From: Cupriavidus nantongensis
Lineage (GTDB): Bacteria > Pseudomonadota > Gammaproteobacteria > Burkholderiales > Burkholderiaceae
Direction: 5' to 3'
Assembly: GCF_001598055.1 (NCBI RefSeq)
Contig: NZ_CP014844.1
Span: 3,995,642-4,059,641 of the forward strand
Length of the DNA stretch: 64,000 bases
Part shown: one piece after another, positions 19,473 to 28,643 of the stretch
How the letters are laid out: each line of letters starts with the position of its first letter
Position numbering within the stretch: position 1 is the first letter of the stretch
The notes under the pieces: generated by a model
Databases searched by the model: none
What the model saw: the letters and a program-made list of their open reading frames with translations, nothing else
What the model was told of the DNA's origin: nothing
Program-made: the position numbers and the translations under genes

Positions 19473-20485
19473 ACACCGCCCTGCCCCCGATCCGCCATGG
19501 CGGCGACCTGCTTGCCGCGGTGCGCCGCTACCGGCGCCCGGCCGACGACTGGCTCGACCTGTCCACCGGCATCAACCCCGACGGCTATGCGGTGCCGGCG
19601 CTGCCGCCGCAGGTATGGCAACGCTTGCCGCAGGACGACGACGGCCTGGCCGAACTGGCCGCGGCGGCATGCGGCGCGCCCCATGCGCTGCCGGTGGCCG
19701 GCTCGCAGGCCGCGATCCGCACGCTGCCGGCGCTGCTGCGCCCGGGACGGGTCGGCATCGCCGCGCTGGGGTACAGCGAATACGCGCCGGCGTTCGCCGC
19801 CGCGGGGCACGCCGTGGTGCTGCTGGACGAAGCGGACTTCAACCGGCCTGATCTGGCCGACGCGCTCGATCATCTGGTCGTCGTCAACCCCAACAACCCG
19901 ACCGCGCGCGTGCTGCCCGCCGCCACGCTGCTGCGCTGGCATGGCGCGCTGGCGGCGCGCGACGGCACGCTGCTGGTCGACGAAGCCTTTATCGATTGCC
20001 TGCCCGGCGGCTCCGTCGCCGCGCACAGTGGCGAGCCCGGGCTGGTGGTGCTGCGCTCGATCGGCAAGTTCTACGGGCTGGCCGGCATCCGCTGCGGCTT
20101 CGTGCTGGCACAGCCGGCGCTGCTCGACGCGCTGAGCGCGCGCCTGGGCCACTGGACCGTCGCCGGCCCCGCGCGCGAGGTGGCGCGCCGCGCGCTGGCC
20201 GACCTGCCCTGGCAGCAGGCCACCCGTGCCCGGCTGCAGGCGTGCGGGGCGCAACTGGCCAACCTGCTGGACCACCACGGCCTGGCGCCGGTGATGCACC
20301 CGCTGTTCTGCTGGGTCCCGCATCGCGACGCCGCACAGCTGCACCACGGCCTGGCGCAGCACGGCGTCTGGACCCGCTATTTCGATGCCGCCGGCGGCTG
20401 CGCGCCGAGCCTGCGCCTTGGCCTGCCGCCGGACCAGCCGCTGGCCTGGCAGCGGCTGGACGCGGCGCTGGCGGCCGCTGTTTGA
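19469..20485 (+). CDS. cobD: Threonine-phosphate decarboxylase, PLP-dependent (cobalamin synthesis)
   Basis: A 338-residue fold-type I PLP aminotransferase-like enzyme. The start MNTALPPIRHGGDLL and DWLDLSTGINPDGY are typical of the CobD/CobC cobalamin branch. The cofactor lysine lies in LRSIGKFYGLAGIRCGF, and VVNPNNPTAR provides phosphate/PLP contacts. It makes aminopropanol phosphate, the linker used by the CbiB product. It overlaps cbiB (ATGA) and is followed 16 bp later by btuF. Naming differs between species: the Pseudomonas cobC equals the Salmonella cobD. Confidence 0.92.
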   Translation: MNTALPPIRHGGDLLAAVRRYRRPADDWLDLSTGINPDGYAVPALPPQVWQRLPQDDDGLAELAAAACGAPHALPVAGSQAAIRTLPALLRPGRVGIAALGYSEYAPAFAAAGHAVVLLDEADFNRPDLADALDHLVVVNPNNPTARVLPAATLLRWHGALAARDGTLLVDEAFIDCLPGGSVAAHSGEPGLVVLRSIGKFYGLAGIRCGFVLAQPALLDALSARLGHWTVAGPAREVARRALADLPWQQATRARLQACGAQLANLLDHHGLAPVMHPLFCWVPHRDAAQLHHGLAQHGVWTRYFDAAGGCAPSLRLGLPPDQPLAWQRLDAALAAAV

Positions 20486-20501
20486 TGTTCTGACACTTGC
20501 C

Positions 20502-21413
20502 ATGCCGAGCCGCCTCACCCTGTTCACCGCTTCCGCGCTGCTGTTCGCCGCGCTGCCCGCCACCGCCACCGCCACGGTCTCCGTCACCGACGACGCCGGC
20601 CAGACCGTGACCCTGGCGCAGCCCGCGCGCCGCGTGGTCTCGCTGGCGCCGCACATCACCGAGATGCTGTTCGCCGCGGGCGCGGGCGACCGCATCGTCG
20701 GCACCGTCAGCTACAGCGACTACCCGCCGCAGGCGCGCGAGATCGCGCGCGTGGGCGACAACAAGGCGCTGGACCTGGAACGCATCGCCGCGCTCAGTCC
20801 CGACCTGATCGTGGTGTGGCGCCACGGCAATGCGCAGAAGCAGACCGACCGGCTGCGGGCACTCGGCATTCCGATCTTCTACAGCGAGCCGCGCCGGCTG
20901 GCGGCGATCCCGGACAACATCGAGAAGCTCGGCACGCTGCTGGGCACCGACGCCACCGCGCGGCGCGCCGCCGACGGCTTCCGCCAGCAGGTGGACACGC
21001 TGCGCAAGACGTATGCGGCACGCGCGCCGGTGACGGTGTTCTACCAGGTCTGGCAGCAGCCGCTGATGACGCTCAACGGCCAGCATCTGGTCAGCGACAT
21101 GCTGGCGCTGTGCGGCGGCCGCAACCTGTTCGCGGCCGAGGCGCCGCTGGTGCCGACCGTATCGGTCGAAGCGGTGATCGCGGGCAATCCGGAAGCAATG
21201 GTGACGGCGGGCATGGGCGCCACGCGCTCGGACCAGCCGTTGCCGGATTTCGAGATGTGGCGGCGCTGGAAGCAGGTCACGGCGGTGGCGCGCAACAACC
21301 TGTTCGTGATCGACGGCGACCTGCTCAACCGTGCCGGCCCGCGCGTGGTGCAGGGCGCGGCGCAGCTGTGCAAGGACCTCGACACCGCGCGCAGCCGGCG
21401 GCCGGCGCGCTGA
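20502..21413 (+). CDS. btuF: Vitamin B12 periplasmic binding protein
   Basis: A 303-residue binding protein of the BtuF/FhuD helical-backbone class. A signal peptide (residues 1-24, ending ATATA) precedes SVTDDAGQTVTLAQPARRVVSLAPHITEMLFAAGAGDRIVG, a family hallmark. It should deliver cobalamin or corrinoids to BtuCD, whose genes lie on the opposite strand nearby. Its stop codon abuts the stop of the convergent cobC phosphatase gene (TGATCA at 21411-21416), leaving no space for a terminator. Confidence 0.92.
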   Translation: MPSRLTLFTASALLFAALPATATATVSVTDDAGQTVTLAQPARRVVSLAPHITEMLFAAGAGDRIVGTVSYSDYPPQAREIARVGDNKALDLERIAALSPDLIVVWRHGNAQKQTDRLRALGIPIFYSEPRRLAAIPDNIEKLGTLLGTDATARRAADGFRQQVDTLRKTYAARAPVTVFYQVWQQPLMTLNGQHLVSDMLALCGGRNLFAAEAPLVPTVSVEAVIAGNPEAMVTAGMGATRSDQPLPDFEMWRRWKQVTAVARNNLFVIDGDLLNRAGPRVVQGAAQLCKDLDTARSRRPAR

Positions 21414-21995
21414 TCAGCCGGCGCGGTTCCACCAGCCCAGCCGCGCCCCGCCCGGCTCCAGCCTGAAGCCGCAGCTGGCGCCAAAGCCCAGCTCCCATCC
21501 GACCGTGGCCGCCAGCGGCACGCCCAGCCAGTGCGCCGCCAGCATGCGCATCGGCCCGGCATGGCCGACCACCCACAGACATTGCGCGCGCTGCCCGGCC
21601 AGCGTCGCGGCCCAGTCAACGACCCGCGCCATCGCCTGTGCCGGCGATTCGCCGCCATGAGGGCGCGCATGCAGCAGGTCGGCAGCCCACTGGTCGAGCG
21701 CGCCGCGGTCGATCGCATTCCAGGCCACGCCCTCCCAGCTGCCGAAGTCGATTTCGCGCAGCGCAGGTTCGGTGTCGATGCCCGGCACGCCGCCCGGCCA
21801 TGCCTGGGCCAGTGCCTGCGCCGTGCCCAGCGCGCGTGCCAGCGGGCTGGCCACGATGCGGTCCGGTGCCGGCAGGCCGGCAACGATGCGCGCGGCAGGC
21901 GGCGTCAGCGGCGCCAGCAGCGGCAGGTCGAGGCAGCCATAGCAGGTACCCGCCGGCACCTGCGGCTGTGCATGGCGGATCAGGACCACGTCCAT
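21414..21995 (-). CDS. cobC: Alpha-ribazole phosphatase-like histidine phosphatase
   Basis: A 193-residue histidine-phosphatase-superfamily enzyme. The catalytic RHA motif is in LIRHAQPQVPAGTCYGCLDLPL, whose CYGCLDLPL is characteristic of CobC; the second histidine is in WVVGHAGPMR. In the pathway it removes phosphate from alpha-ribazole phosphate or from adenosylcobalamin phosphate. The start at 21995 overlaps the end of cobS by 16 bp; the frame is open upstream but not family-like. It is the last gene of the minus-strand cobalamin run. Confidence 0.93.
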   Translation of the reverse strand: MDVVLIRHAQPQVPAGTCYGCLDLPLLAPLTPPAARIVAGLPAPDRIVASPLARALGTAQALAQAWPGGVPGIDTEPALREIDFGSWEGVAWNAIDRGALDQWAADLLHARPHGGESPAQAMARVVDWAATLAGQRAQCLWVVGHAGPMRMLAAHWLGVPLAATVGWELGFGASCGFRLEPGGARLGWWNRAG

Positions 21996-22822
21996 GCCGC
22001 GGCCACCAGGTAGAGCAGGATTTCGGCGCATTGCTGGGCCATGCCCAGGCAGTCGCCGGTATAGCCGCCGATGCGGCGCACGAAGTAGCGGCCGAGCAGC
22101 ACGCGCAGCACCAGCAACGCCGCCACGGCCGCCGCGCAAAACCATGGCGATACCAGCCACAGCGGCACCAGCCCGCACAGCAGCGCGAACACCAGGCCCG
22201 CGCCGGCCAGCTTCTGCGCCACCGGCTTGGCCTTGCCCTCGGGGCGCACGTAGGCCAGCGTGGCGAGATAGCTGACCGCCATCGCGCGGCTGGCGGCGTG
22301 CGCGGCGACCAGCACGGCGAGCAGCACCGCGCTGCCGCCGCGCCCGGCGATCGCCACCAAGAGCTGCCACTTCAGCAGCAGCGCCAGCACCAGCGCAATC
22401 GCGCCGAACGCGCCGATGCGCGAATCGTGCATGATGCGCAGCACGTCGTCGCGCTGCCACGCGCCGCCGAAGGCGTCGACGCAATCGGCCAGCCCGTCTT
22501 CATGGAAGGCGCCGGTCAGCAGCAGCGTCGCGGCCATGCCCAGCAGCACGGCCACGCCTGGCGGCCACCATTGCATCGCACCCCAGGTGAACAGCGCGCC
22601 GATACCGCCCACCAGCAGCCCGACCAGCGGGAAGTAGCGTGCGGCGGCATGCAGGTAATGCGGTTCGAATCCGACCCAGCGCGCCAGCCATCCCGGCAGC
22701 GGCACGCGCGTGAAATAGCCCAGCGCCGTCAGGAAATAGCGCAGTTCGCCAGCCACGCCCGCGGGGCTGCGGGGATCGGGGCCGGGTTCAGGCACGGGCA
22801 CCGGGTCGGTCGGCGCGCTCAT
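21980..22822 (-). CDS. cobS: Adenosylcobinamide-GDP ribazoletransferase (cobalamin synthase)
   Basis: A 280-residue polytopic membrane enzyme joining adenosylcobinamide-GDP to alpha-ribazole. It shows the family motif LLTGAFHEDGLADCVDAFGG, the RIMHDSRIGAFGAIALVLALLLK stretch and a C-terminal GGYTGDCLGMAQQ. About seven hydrophobic segments are visible. The ATG at 22822 overlaps the cobT stop by 4 bp (ATGA). The N-terminal 20 residues are proline-rich. Confidence 0.94.
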   Translation of the reverse strand: MSAPTDPVPVPEPGPDPRSPAGVAGELRYFLTALGYFTRVPLPGWLARWVGFEPHYLHAAARYFPLVGLLVGGIGALFTWGAMQWWPPGVAVLLGMAATLLLTGAFHEDGLADCVDAFGGAWQRDDVLRIMHDSRIGAFGAIALVLALLLKWQLLVAIAGRGGSAVLLAVLVAAHAASRAMAVSYLATLAYVRPEGKAKPVAQKLAGAGLVFALLCGLVPLWLVSPWFCAAAVAALLVLRVLLGRYFVRRIGGYTGDCLGMAQQCAEILLYLVAAAWTWS

Positions 22823-23859
22823 GGCGATGCGGTGCTGACGCCGGCGCCGCTGAAGGTCGCCATCTCGTTCAGGAACGCCGCGGCCGAGGCCAGCAGCGGC
22901 CACGCCAGCGCGCAGCCGGTGCCTTCGCCCAGGCGCAGGTCCAGCGCCAGCAGCGGCGCCGCGTCGAACTGCGCCAGCAGCGCGCGGTGGCCGCGCTCGT
23001 GCGAGCAGTGCGTGAACACGCAGTACTGCAGCACGTTCGGGTCCAGCCGCTGCGCCACCAGCAGCGCGGCCGTGGCTATAAAGCCGTCGACCAGGATCAC
23101 CATGCGGCTGGCCGCGGCGGCCAGGAAGGCGCCGGCCATCATCGCGATCTCGAAGCCGCCGAAGGTGGCCAGCACGTCCAGCGGCGCCTGCGCGTGCGCA
23201 TGCCGCGCCAGCGCGGCGGCCAGCACCTCGCGCTTGCGCGCCAGGCCGGCGTCGTCCAGGCCGGTGCCGCGCCCGATGCAGTCCTCCAGCGGCAGGCCGG
23301 TCAGCCGCTGCATCAGGCACGCGGCGGCCGAGGTGTTGGCGATGCCCATCTCGCCGAAGCCGATCACATTGCAGCCCTGCTGCGCATGGCGCAGCACGCG
23401 CGCCATGCCGGCGGTCATCGCCGCGGCGGCCTGCTCCGGCGTCATCGCCGGCTCGTTGGCGAAGTTGCGGGTGCCGTCGGCGATGCGGCAGTTGACCAGC
23501 CCCGGCGCCGCCGGCAGCGGCACGCGCACGCCCGCGTCGACGATCTCCAGCGCAATGCCGTGCTGGCGCGAGAACACATTGATCGCCGCGCCGCCGGCCA
23601 GGAAGTTCTGCACCATCTGCGCGGTGACCTCGGCCGGATAGGCGCTGACACCGGCGTCGGCGACGCCATGGTCGGCGGCGAACACGATCACCGTGGGCCG
23701 CCGCAGCACCGGCCGCGCGCTGCCCTGGATCAGGCCCAGCTGCAGGGCCAATGCTTCAAGCCGGCCGAGCGCGCCGAGCGGCTTGGTCTTGTCATCGATG
23801 GCGGCCTGCAGCACGGGGCGCAGCGCAGCGTCGAGCGGAGGGATTTCGGGAAACTGCAT
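22819..23859 (-). CDS. cobT: Nicotinate-nucleotide-dimethylbenzimidazole phosphoribosyltransferase
   Basis: A 346-residue cytoplasmic enzyme that makes alpha-ribazole phosphate from a lower-ligand base and nicotinate mononucleotide. Motifs include KTKPLGALGRLE near residue 25, VFAADHGVADAGVSAYP, QMVQNFLAGGAAINVFSR and GFGEMGIANTSAAACL. Length is normal. It is followed by cobS with an ATGA overlap and preceded by cobO across 33 bp. Confidence 0.95.
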   Translation of the reverse strand: MQFPEIPPLDAALRPVLQAAIDDKTKPLGALGRLEALALQLGLIQGSARPVLRRPTVIVFAADHGVADAGVSAYPAEVTAQMVQNFLAGGAAINVFSRQHGIALEIVDAGVRVPLPAAPGLVNCRIADGTRNFANEPAMTPEQAAAAMTAGMARVLRHAQQGCNVIGFGEMGIANTSAAACLMQRLTGLPLEDCIGRGTGLDDAGLARKREVLAAALARHAHAQAPLDVLATFGGFEIAMMAGAFLAAAASRMVILVDGFIATAALLVAQRLDPNVLQYCVFTHCSHERGHRALLAQFDAAPLLALDLRLGEGTGCALAWPLLASAAAFLNEMATFSGAGVSTASP

Positions 23860-23892
23860 GATGCCTGGATCGGGTACTCAGAAAAAATAGGG

Positions 23893-24525
23893 CTACATTT
23901 CCACGCCGCGCTGGGCCTTGATGCCCTGCTGGAACGCGTGCTTGACCGGGGTCATGTCGGTAACGGTGTCGGCCGCCTCCACCAGCGCCGGCGGCGCGCC
24001 GCGGCCGGTGATGACCACGTGCTGCATCGGCGGGCGCGCGCGCAGGTCGGCAATGACCTGCTCCACCTCAAGATAGTGCAGCTTGAGCGCGATGTTGAGC
24101 TCGTCGAGCAGCACCAGGCCGATGCCGGGGTCGCGCAGCATGGCGCGCGCCACCTCCCACGCGGCCTCGGCCTTGGCCACGTCGCGGGACCGGTCCTGGG
24201 TTTCCCAGGTATAGCCCTCGCCCATCACGTGGAAGGCGCATTGGTCGGGAAAGCGGCGCAGGAACATCTCTTCGCCGGTGGGCTGCGCGCCCTTGATGAA
24301 CTGGACCACGCCGGCGCGCATGCCATGGCCGAGCGCGCGCACCACCATGCCGAAGCCGGAGCTGGACTTGCCCTTGCCGTTGCCGGTGGTGATGACGATC
24401 ACGCCGCGCTCGTCCTGCGCGGCGGCGATCTTCGCATCGACGACTTCCTTCTTGCGCACCATGCGCGCCTTGTGGCGGGCATCGCGGTCGGGGTCCTGCG
24501 TGGCGGGGTTGTGGTTTTCAGTCAT
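23893..24525 (-). CDS. cobO: Cob(I)yrinic acid a,c-diamide adenosyltransferase (CobO/BtuR type)
   Basis: A 210-residue ATP:corrinoid adenosyltransferase. The P-loop is VITTGNGKGKSSSGFGM, with DPGIGLVLLDELNIALKLHYL further on; both are typical of the CobA/CobO/BtuR family, distinct from PduO types. It adds the upper adenosyl ligand to reduced corrinoids, either in synthesis or salvage. Its first codons overlap the btuD-like gene by 8 bp. Confidence 0.95.
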   Translation of the reverse strand: MTENHNPATQDPDRDARHKARMVRKKEVVDAKIAAAQDERGVIVITTGNGKGKSSSGFGMVVRALGHGMRAGVVQFIKGAQPTGEEMFLRRFPDQCAFHVMGEGYTWETQDRSRDVAKAEAAWEVARAMLRDPGIGLVLLDELNIALKLHYLEVEQVIADLRARPPMQHVVITGRGAPPALVEAADTVTDMTPVKHAFQQGIKAQRGVEM

Positions 24526-25360
24526 GGTGTGAGTTCGGTGTGGTCGGGCGCGCGCCGTCGGGAATCAGCGCGGTATGTGCGCCGTCGCTGACGCTGACGA
24601 TCGCGGTGCGCAGCGCGCGCGAGCAGTGTTCGGGGGTCAGCACCTGCGCGGCGGGGCCGTGCAGCGCGGTGCCGTCTTCGGCCATCAGCAGCGCGTGGGT
24701 GGCGTAGCGCAATGCCAGCGTCAGGTCGTGCAGGATCACCACGATGGCGTGGCGTCCCGCGCGCGCCAGCTCGGCCAGCTGCTCCAGCACCAGGATCTGG
24801 TGGCGCAGGTCCAGGTGCGAGACCGGTTCGTCCAGCAACAGCAGCGGCGCCTGCTGCGCCAGCGCCGCGGCCAGCGACACGCGCTGGCGCTCGCCGCCGG
24901 ACAGCGTCAGCACATCGCGCGCGGCCAGCGCCTCGATGTCCATGGCGCGGATCACGTCGTGCACGATACGGTCGTCCTCGCGCCCGGTCCAGCCCCAGCC
25001 GGACAGGTGCGGATGGCGGCCCACGCGCACCGCGTCGAGCACCGGCATCGGGAAGGTGTCGTGCACCGCCTGCGGCAGGTAGGCGCGCTGGCGCGCCAGC
25101 AGCGCGGGGTCGACCAGCGCCGGCGCGGTGCCGTCGATCTCGACGCTGCCGCCGTCGGCGTGGCGCAATCCGGCCAGCACCGTCATCAGCGTGGACTTGC
25201 CGGCGCCGTTGGGACCGGCGATGCACCACAGCTCGCCCGGTCCGATGGTCAGGCTCAGGCGCTCCACCAGCACGCGCTGGCTGGTGCGCAGGCGCAGTTC
25301 GCGCAGCGCCAGCCGCGGACAGGCAGCGAGCGGAACGGACCAGTGCGCGCCCGAGTTCAT
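24518..25360 (-). CDS. btuD: Cobalamin/iron-complex ABC transporter ATP-binding protein
   Basis: A 280-residue ATPase of the FecE/BtuD class: Walker A GPNGAGKST, signature LSGGERQRV, Walker B LLLLDEP and H-loop region VVILHDLTLALRYA. It overlaps the permease gene upstream (4 bp, ATGA) and cobO downstream. Placement inside the B12 cluster makes corrinoid import the likely job; the fold alone would not distinguish this from a siderophore importer. Confidence 0.9.
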   Translation of the reverse strand: MNSGAHWSVPLAACPRLALRELRLRTSQRVLVERLSLTIGPGELWCIAGPNGAGKSTLMTVLAGLRHADGGSVEIDGTAPALVDPALLARQRAYLPQAVHDTFPMPVLDAVRVGRHPHLSGWGWTGREDDRIVHDVIRAMDIEALAARDVLTLSGGERQRVSLAAALAQQAPLLLLDEPVSHLDLRHQILVLEQLAELARAGRHAIVVILHDLTLALRYATHALLMAEDGTALHGPAAQVLTPEHCSRALRTAIVSVSDGAHTALIPDGARPTTPNSHHD

Positions 25361-26364
25361 CGCGGCCTCCGCAACAACAGGTACAGAAAAGTTGGCACGC
25401 CCAGCAGCCCGGTGATCACGCCCACCGGCAGCTGCGCCGGCGCCACCACGGTGCGCGCGATCAGGTCGGCCGCCATCAGCAGCGCGCCGCCCAGCAGCGT
25501 CGCGGCCGGCAGCAGCATGCGCTGGTCATTGCCCCAGGCGAGCCGCACCAGGTGCGGCACCACCAGCCCGACAAAGCCGATCGAGCCGGCGGTGGTGATG
25601 GCCGCGGCAATGCACAGCGATGCCAGCATGAAGGTCGCCAGCCGCACGCGGCCGACGCGCACGCCCAGCGCCTGCGCCACGGTCTCGCCCAGCAGCATCA
25701 CGTTGAGCGCGCGCGCCATCGGCATCGCCAGCAGCAGCGCCGCCACCAGCATGGCCAGCGCGCCGCCGTAGCTGGCGGTGCCGCCCAGGTCGCCGGTGAG
25801 CCAGAACAGCATGCCGCGCAGGCGCGACTCCGGCGCGATTGACAGGATCAGCGTAATCACCGCGCCCCAGCCGGCGGCCAGGATCACGCCGGTCAGCAGC
25901 AGGCGCGCGCCGGCTTCGCGATGGCCGCCCTGCACCTGCGGATGCAGCAGGTCGCGCCGCGCCAGCGAGGCCACCAGCACCATCGCCAGCAACGCGCCGA
26001 GCGCCGCGGCCGCCTGCACGCCCCACCACGGCGCCAGCGCCAGCATCGCCAGCAGCGCGGCGGTGGAGGCCCCGCCGGATACCCCCAGCACATAGGGCTC
26101 GGCCAGCGGGTTGCGCAGCAGCACCTGCATCAGCGCGCCGGACAGCGCCAGCAGCCCGCCGCAGGCAAAGGCCGCGGCCGCGCGCGGCAGGCGCAGCTCA
26201 TGCACGATGGCGCCGGCGGTGCCGGTGTCGGCGCCGCTCAGCGCCAGCCACAACTCGCGGGCATCGAGCGCAACGCTGCCCAGCGCCAATGACAAGGCGA
26301 ACGCCAGCAGCGCCGCGAACGCCAGCACCAGCCAGATCGCCAGCGCGCGCCGGAACTCAGGCAT
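25357..26364 (-). CDS. btuC: Cobalamin ABC transporter permease (FecCD family)
   Basis: A 335-residue permease with about nine to ten membrane segments. Family signatures are RLPRAAAAFACGGLLALSGALMQVLLRNPLAEPYVLGVSGG near residues 60-100 and SIGFVGLVVPHLVRL near the C-terminus. It forms the channel with the adjacent ATPase. The ATG at 26364 lies 24 bp after the btuB stop, so it is probably part of the btuB transcript controlled by the upstream riboswitch. Confidence 0.93.
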   Translation of the reverse strand: MPEFRRALAIWLVLAFAALLAFALSLALGSVALDARELWLALSGADTGTAGAIVHELRLPRAAAAFACGGLLALSGALMQVLLRNPLAEPYVLGVSGGASTAALLAMLALAPWWGVQAAAALGALLAMVLVASLARRDLLHPQVQGGHREAGARLLLTGVILAAGWGAVITLILSIAPESRLRGMLFWLTGDLGGTASYGGALAMLVAALLLAMPMARALNVMLLGETVAQALGVRVGRVRLATFMLASLCIAAAITTAGSIGFVGLVVPHLVRLAWGNDQRMLLPAATLLGGALLMAADLIARTVVAPAQLPVGVITGLLGVPTFLYLLLRRPR

Positions 26365-26388
26365 GGAACTCAGGGCGCGCCCGCGCGC

Positions 26389-28281
26389 TCATCGCTGGCG
26401 CCAGCCCAGCGTGATGAAGCCCGCGCGCCCCTGCGTGTTGTAGGGGTAGGCGAGCTGGTAGTCCTTGTCGAACAGGTTTTCGACGCGGGCGGCGATGAAC
26501 CATTGCTTGTCGATGTTGTAGCGGGCGTTGAGGTTGACGATACCGTATCCGCCCAGCCGGCGCGAGCCGGAGTCCATGCGCGACGACGACAGCAGCCATT
26601 CGCCGCCAAAGCGCCAGTTGCCGACATTGCGGCCCACGTCCAGCGCGGCATGGCGGCGCGCGCGGCGCAGCAGCTGGGTGTTGGTCTGCTCGTCGACCGG
26701 GTTCTGGAAGGTCACGCTGGCGCCGATGTCGGTGCCGTAGACGCTGGCGCGCCACGAGGCCTCGATGCCCTGCACCTTGGCCTGGTTGACGTTCTGCGCC
26801 AGGAACATGCCGCTGGGCTGCAGCGCCGAGACGATCAGGTCGTGGTAGCGCGTCTCGAACGCGGTCACGCGCAGCAGGCCGGCGCTGGCGGTGGTGTACT
26901 GCACGCCGGCCTCGACCGACTTGGCACGCTCGGGCTGCAGGTTGGGCTGGCCGAAGTTGGGGTAGTACAGCTCGTTGAAGGTCGGCGCGCGGAAGGCATT
27001 GCTGACGCTGGCGATCAGCTTGAACGCATCGGTCAGGTTGTAGCCGTAGCCGGCCAGGAAGCTGCCCTGGTTGCCGAAGTCGGAATAGTGGTCGTTGCGC
27101 GCGTTGAGCTGCAGCTGGTGCTTGCCGAAGCGCCCGTCATAGCCGCCGAACACCGAGAACACATTGCGCGTCGGCGCGCCGTAGGCGCTGGAATCCAGCT
27201 CCTGCTGCAGGTAGTCGGTGCCGAACAGCAGCGTGTGGCCGGCGGCCAGCGCATATTCGTTCTGCCAGTTGAACTGGCGGTTGCGGGTATTGAAGGTGCC
27301 GTTGGGCCTGCTGTTGAGGAAGGTATCGCTGCGGTCCTCGCTCTGCGACAGCTTGAAATGCGTGGTCCAGTCCGCGCCCAGCTTGCCGTTGACGAAGGCC
27401 GACAGCGTGTACAGCTCGCTGTTGGTGCGGTTCTCGTCGGTGGGGCGGCCGAAGGCGCTGTCGAACGACAGCTTGCTCTTCGAGTAGTAGCCGGTGATGC
27501 CCGCATCCCAGTTGGGCGTGAAGCGGTGCTTCACCTGCCCCGACACGCTCTGGTTCTCGTACGGGTTGTCGTTGGGGTTGGCGCGCGGCGCCTGCCTGGT
27601 ATTGATCGACGAGAAGCCGTCGGTCTTGAACGCCGAGCCGGTCAGGTTGAACGAGGTGTCGCCGACCTGGCCGCCATAGCCGACCGTGCCCTGGCGCGTA
27701 TTGTTGCTGCCGTACTCGACCGCGGCGTTGGCCGCCGGCGCCTGGCCCGCGCCGCTCTTGGTAAAGATCTGCACCACGCCGCCGATCGCGTCCGAGCCGT
27801 ACAGCGCCGAGACGTTGCCGCGCACCACCTCGATGCGGTCGATCTGGTCGGGCAGGATATTGGCCAGCTGCGCGGTGCCACTGCTGGCCGACGACACCCG
27901 CACGCCATCGACCAGGATCAGGGTCTGGTTGGAGTTGGCGCCGCGCATGAACAGCGAGGTATTGCTGCCCATGCCGCCGTTGGTCGCGAATTCGACGCCG
28001 GCCTGGCTGCGCAGCAGCGTGCGCAGGTCCGGCGCCTGCGTATTGGCGATGTCCTGCTGCGTGACCACGGTGGTGTGCGGCAGCGCTTCGGTGATCGACT
28101 GGGCGGTGCGGGTGGAAGTGACCACCACCGGCGCGAGCTGCGCGGTGCGGCTGTCCGCCGCCTGCGCGGAAGCGGTACCGGGAACGAGGGTGAACGAGGC
28201 CACGGCCGCCAGGATGGCGGGCACGGACGGACGCACCGCCGGGCTTGCCGGGCGGGTCGACCTGTGAAGCGATGAACGCAT
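26389..28281 (-). CDS. btuB: TonB-dependent vitamin B12 outer-membrane receptor
   Basis: A 630-residue receptor. A signal peptide (to about residue 39, ASAQA) is followed by the TonB-box-like APVVVTSTRTAQ and the plug domain with PDLRTLLRSQAGVEF, LILVDGVRV and IDRIEVVRGNVSALYGSDAIGGVVQIFTK. The rest is a 22-strand barrel ending in GRAGFITLGWRQR. The ATG at 28281 was chosen because it gives a proper signal peptide; the open frame continues upstream through the riboswitch but is not coding-like. It is the first gene of the riboswitch-controlled run. Confidence 0.93.
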   Translation of the reverse strand: MRSSLHRSTRPASPAVRPSVPAILAAVASFTLVPGTASAQAADSRTAQLAPVVVTSTRTAQSITEALPHTTVVTQQDIANTQAPDLRTLLRSQAGVEFATNGGMGSNTSLFMRGANSNQTLILVDGVRVSSASSGTAQLANILPDQIDRIEVVRGNVSALYGSDAIGGVVQIFTKSGAGQAPAANAAVEYGSNNTRQGTVGYGGQVGDTSFNLTGSAFKTDGFSSINTRQAPRANPNDNPYENQSVSGQVKHRFTPNWDAGITGYYSKSKLSFDSAFGRPTDENRTNSELYTLSAFVNGKLGADWTTHFKLSQSEDRSDTFLNSRPNGTFNTRNRQFNWQNEYALAAGHTLLFGTDYLQQELDSSAYGAPTRNVFSVFGGYDGRFGKHQLQLNARNDHYSDFGNQGSFLAGYGYNLTDAFKLIASVSNAFRAPTFNELYYPNFGQPNLQPERAKSVEAGVQYTTASAGLLRVTAFETRYHDLIVSALQPSGMFLAQNVNQAKVQGIEASWRASVYGTDIGASVTFQNPVDEQTNTQLLRRARRHAALDVGRNVGNWRFGGEWLLSSSRMDSGSRRLGGYGIVNLNARYNIDKQWFIAARVENLFDKDYQLAYPYNTQGRAGFITLGWRQR

Positions 28282-28361
28282 GATGCAGGACTGGATAGGA
28301 ACAGCCGGGCCCGTTCCCCCGCGGGCCATATGGCGATGAGGCGTGCCGCGCACGGGCGGCA

Positions 28362-28633
28362 GCCCGCGTTCAGGCCGGTATCCGGGCTGGCGACACGGAA
28401 CCGGCGCCTTCCCGAACCTGCGGTTCAGTGGCGTGTGGCCGGTCCTGCGGGCATGTGGCCTGGCATCCGATGACGGATCGGGCCTTGCCAGCGATGTGGC
28501 TGGCGCATGCGCACCGCGGTCGCTTACCGTTGCGGGGGCAGCACAGGTTGGCCTGTCCGGCGCGCAGCCGGCCCGGCTCCCTGTTTCCCGTTGAACTGCC
28601 CTTTCGCCAGGGACGAAAAGGGCGAGCACCTGG
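28362..28633 (-). ncRNA. Cobalamin (B12) riboswitch upstream of btuB
   Basis: Read on the minus strand, all conserved blocks occur in the right order. AGGTGCTCGCCCTTTT is the 5' start (near 28633), then GGGAAACAGGGAGCCGG, then GTGCTGCCCCCGCAACGGTA (near 28520-28545), GCCACTG followed by GGGAAGG (near 28400-28435), and the B12-box AGCCCGGATACCGGCC (28372-28387). Adenosylcobalamin binding to such RNAs lowers expression of the downstream gene. About 80-90 nt separate the B12-box from the btuB ATG, room for an expression platform that was not resolved. Confidence 0.93.
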
Positions 28634-28643
28634 AACGTGCGCG

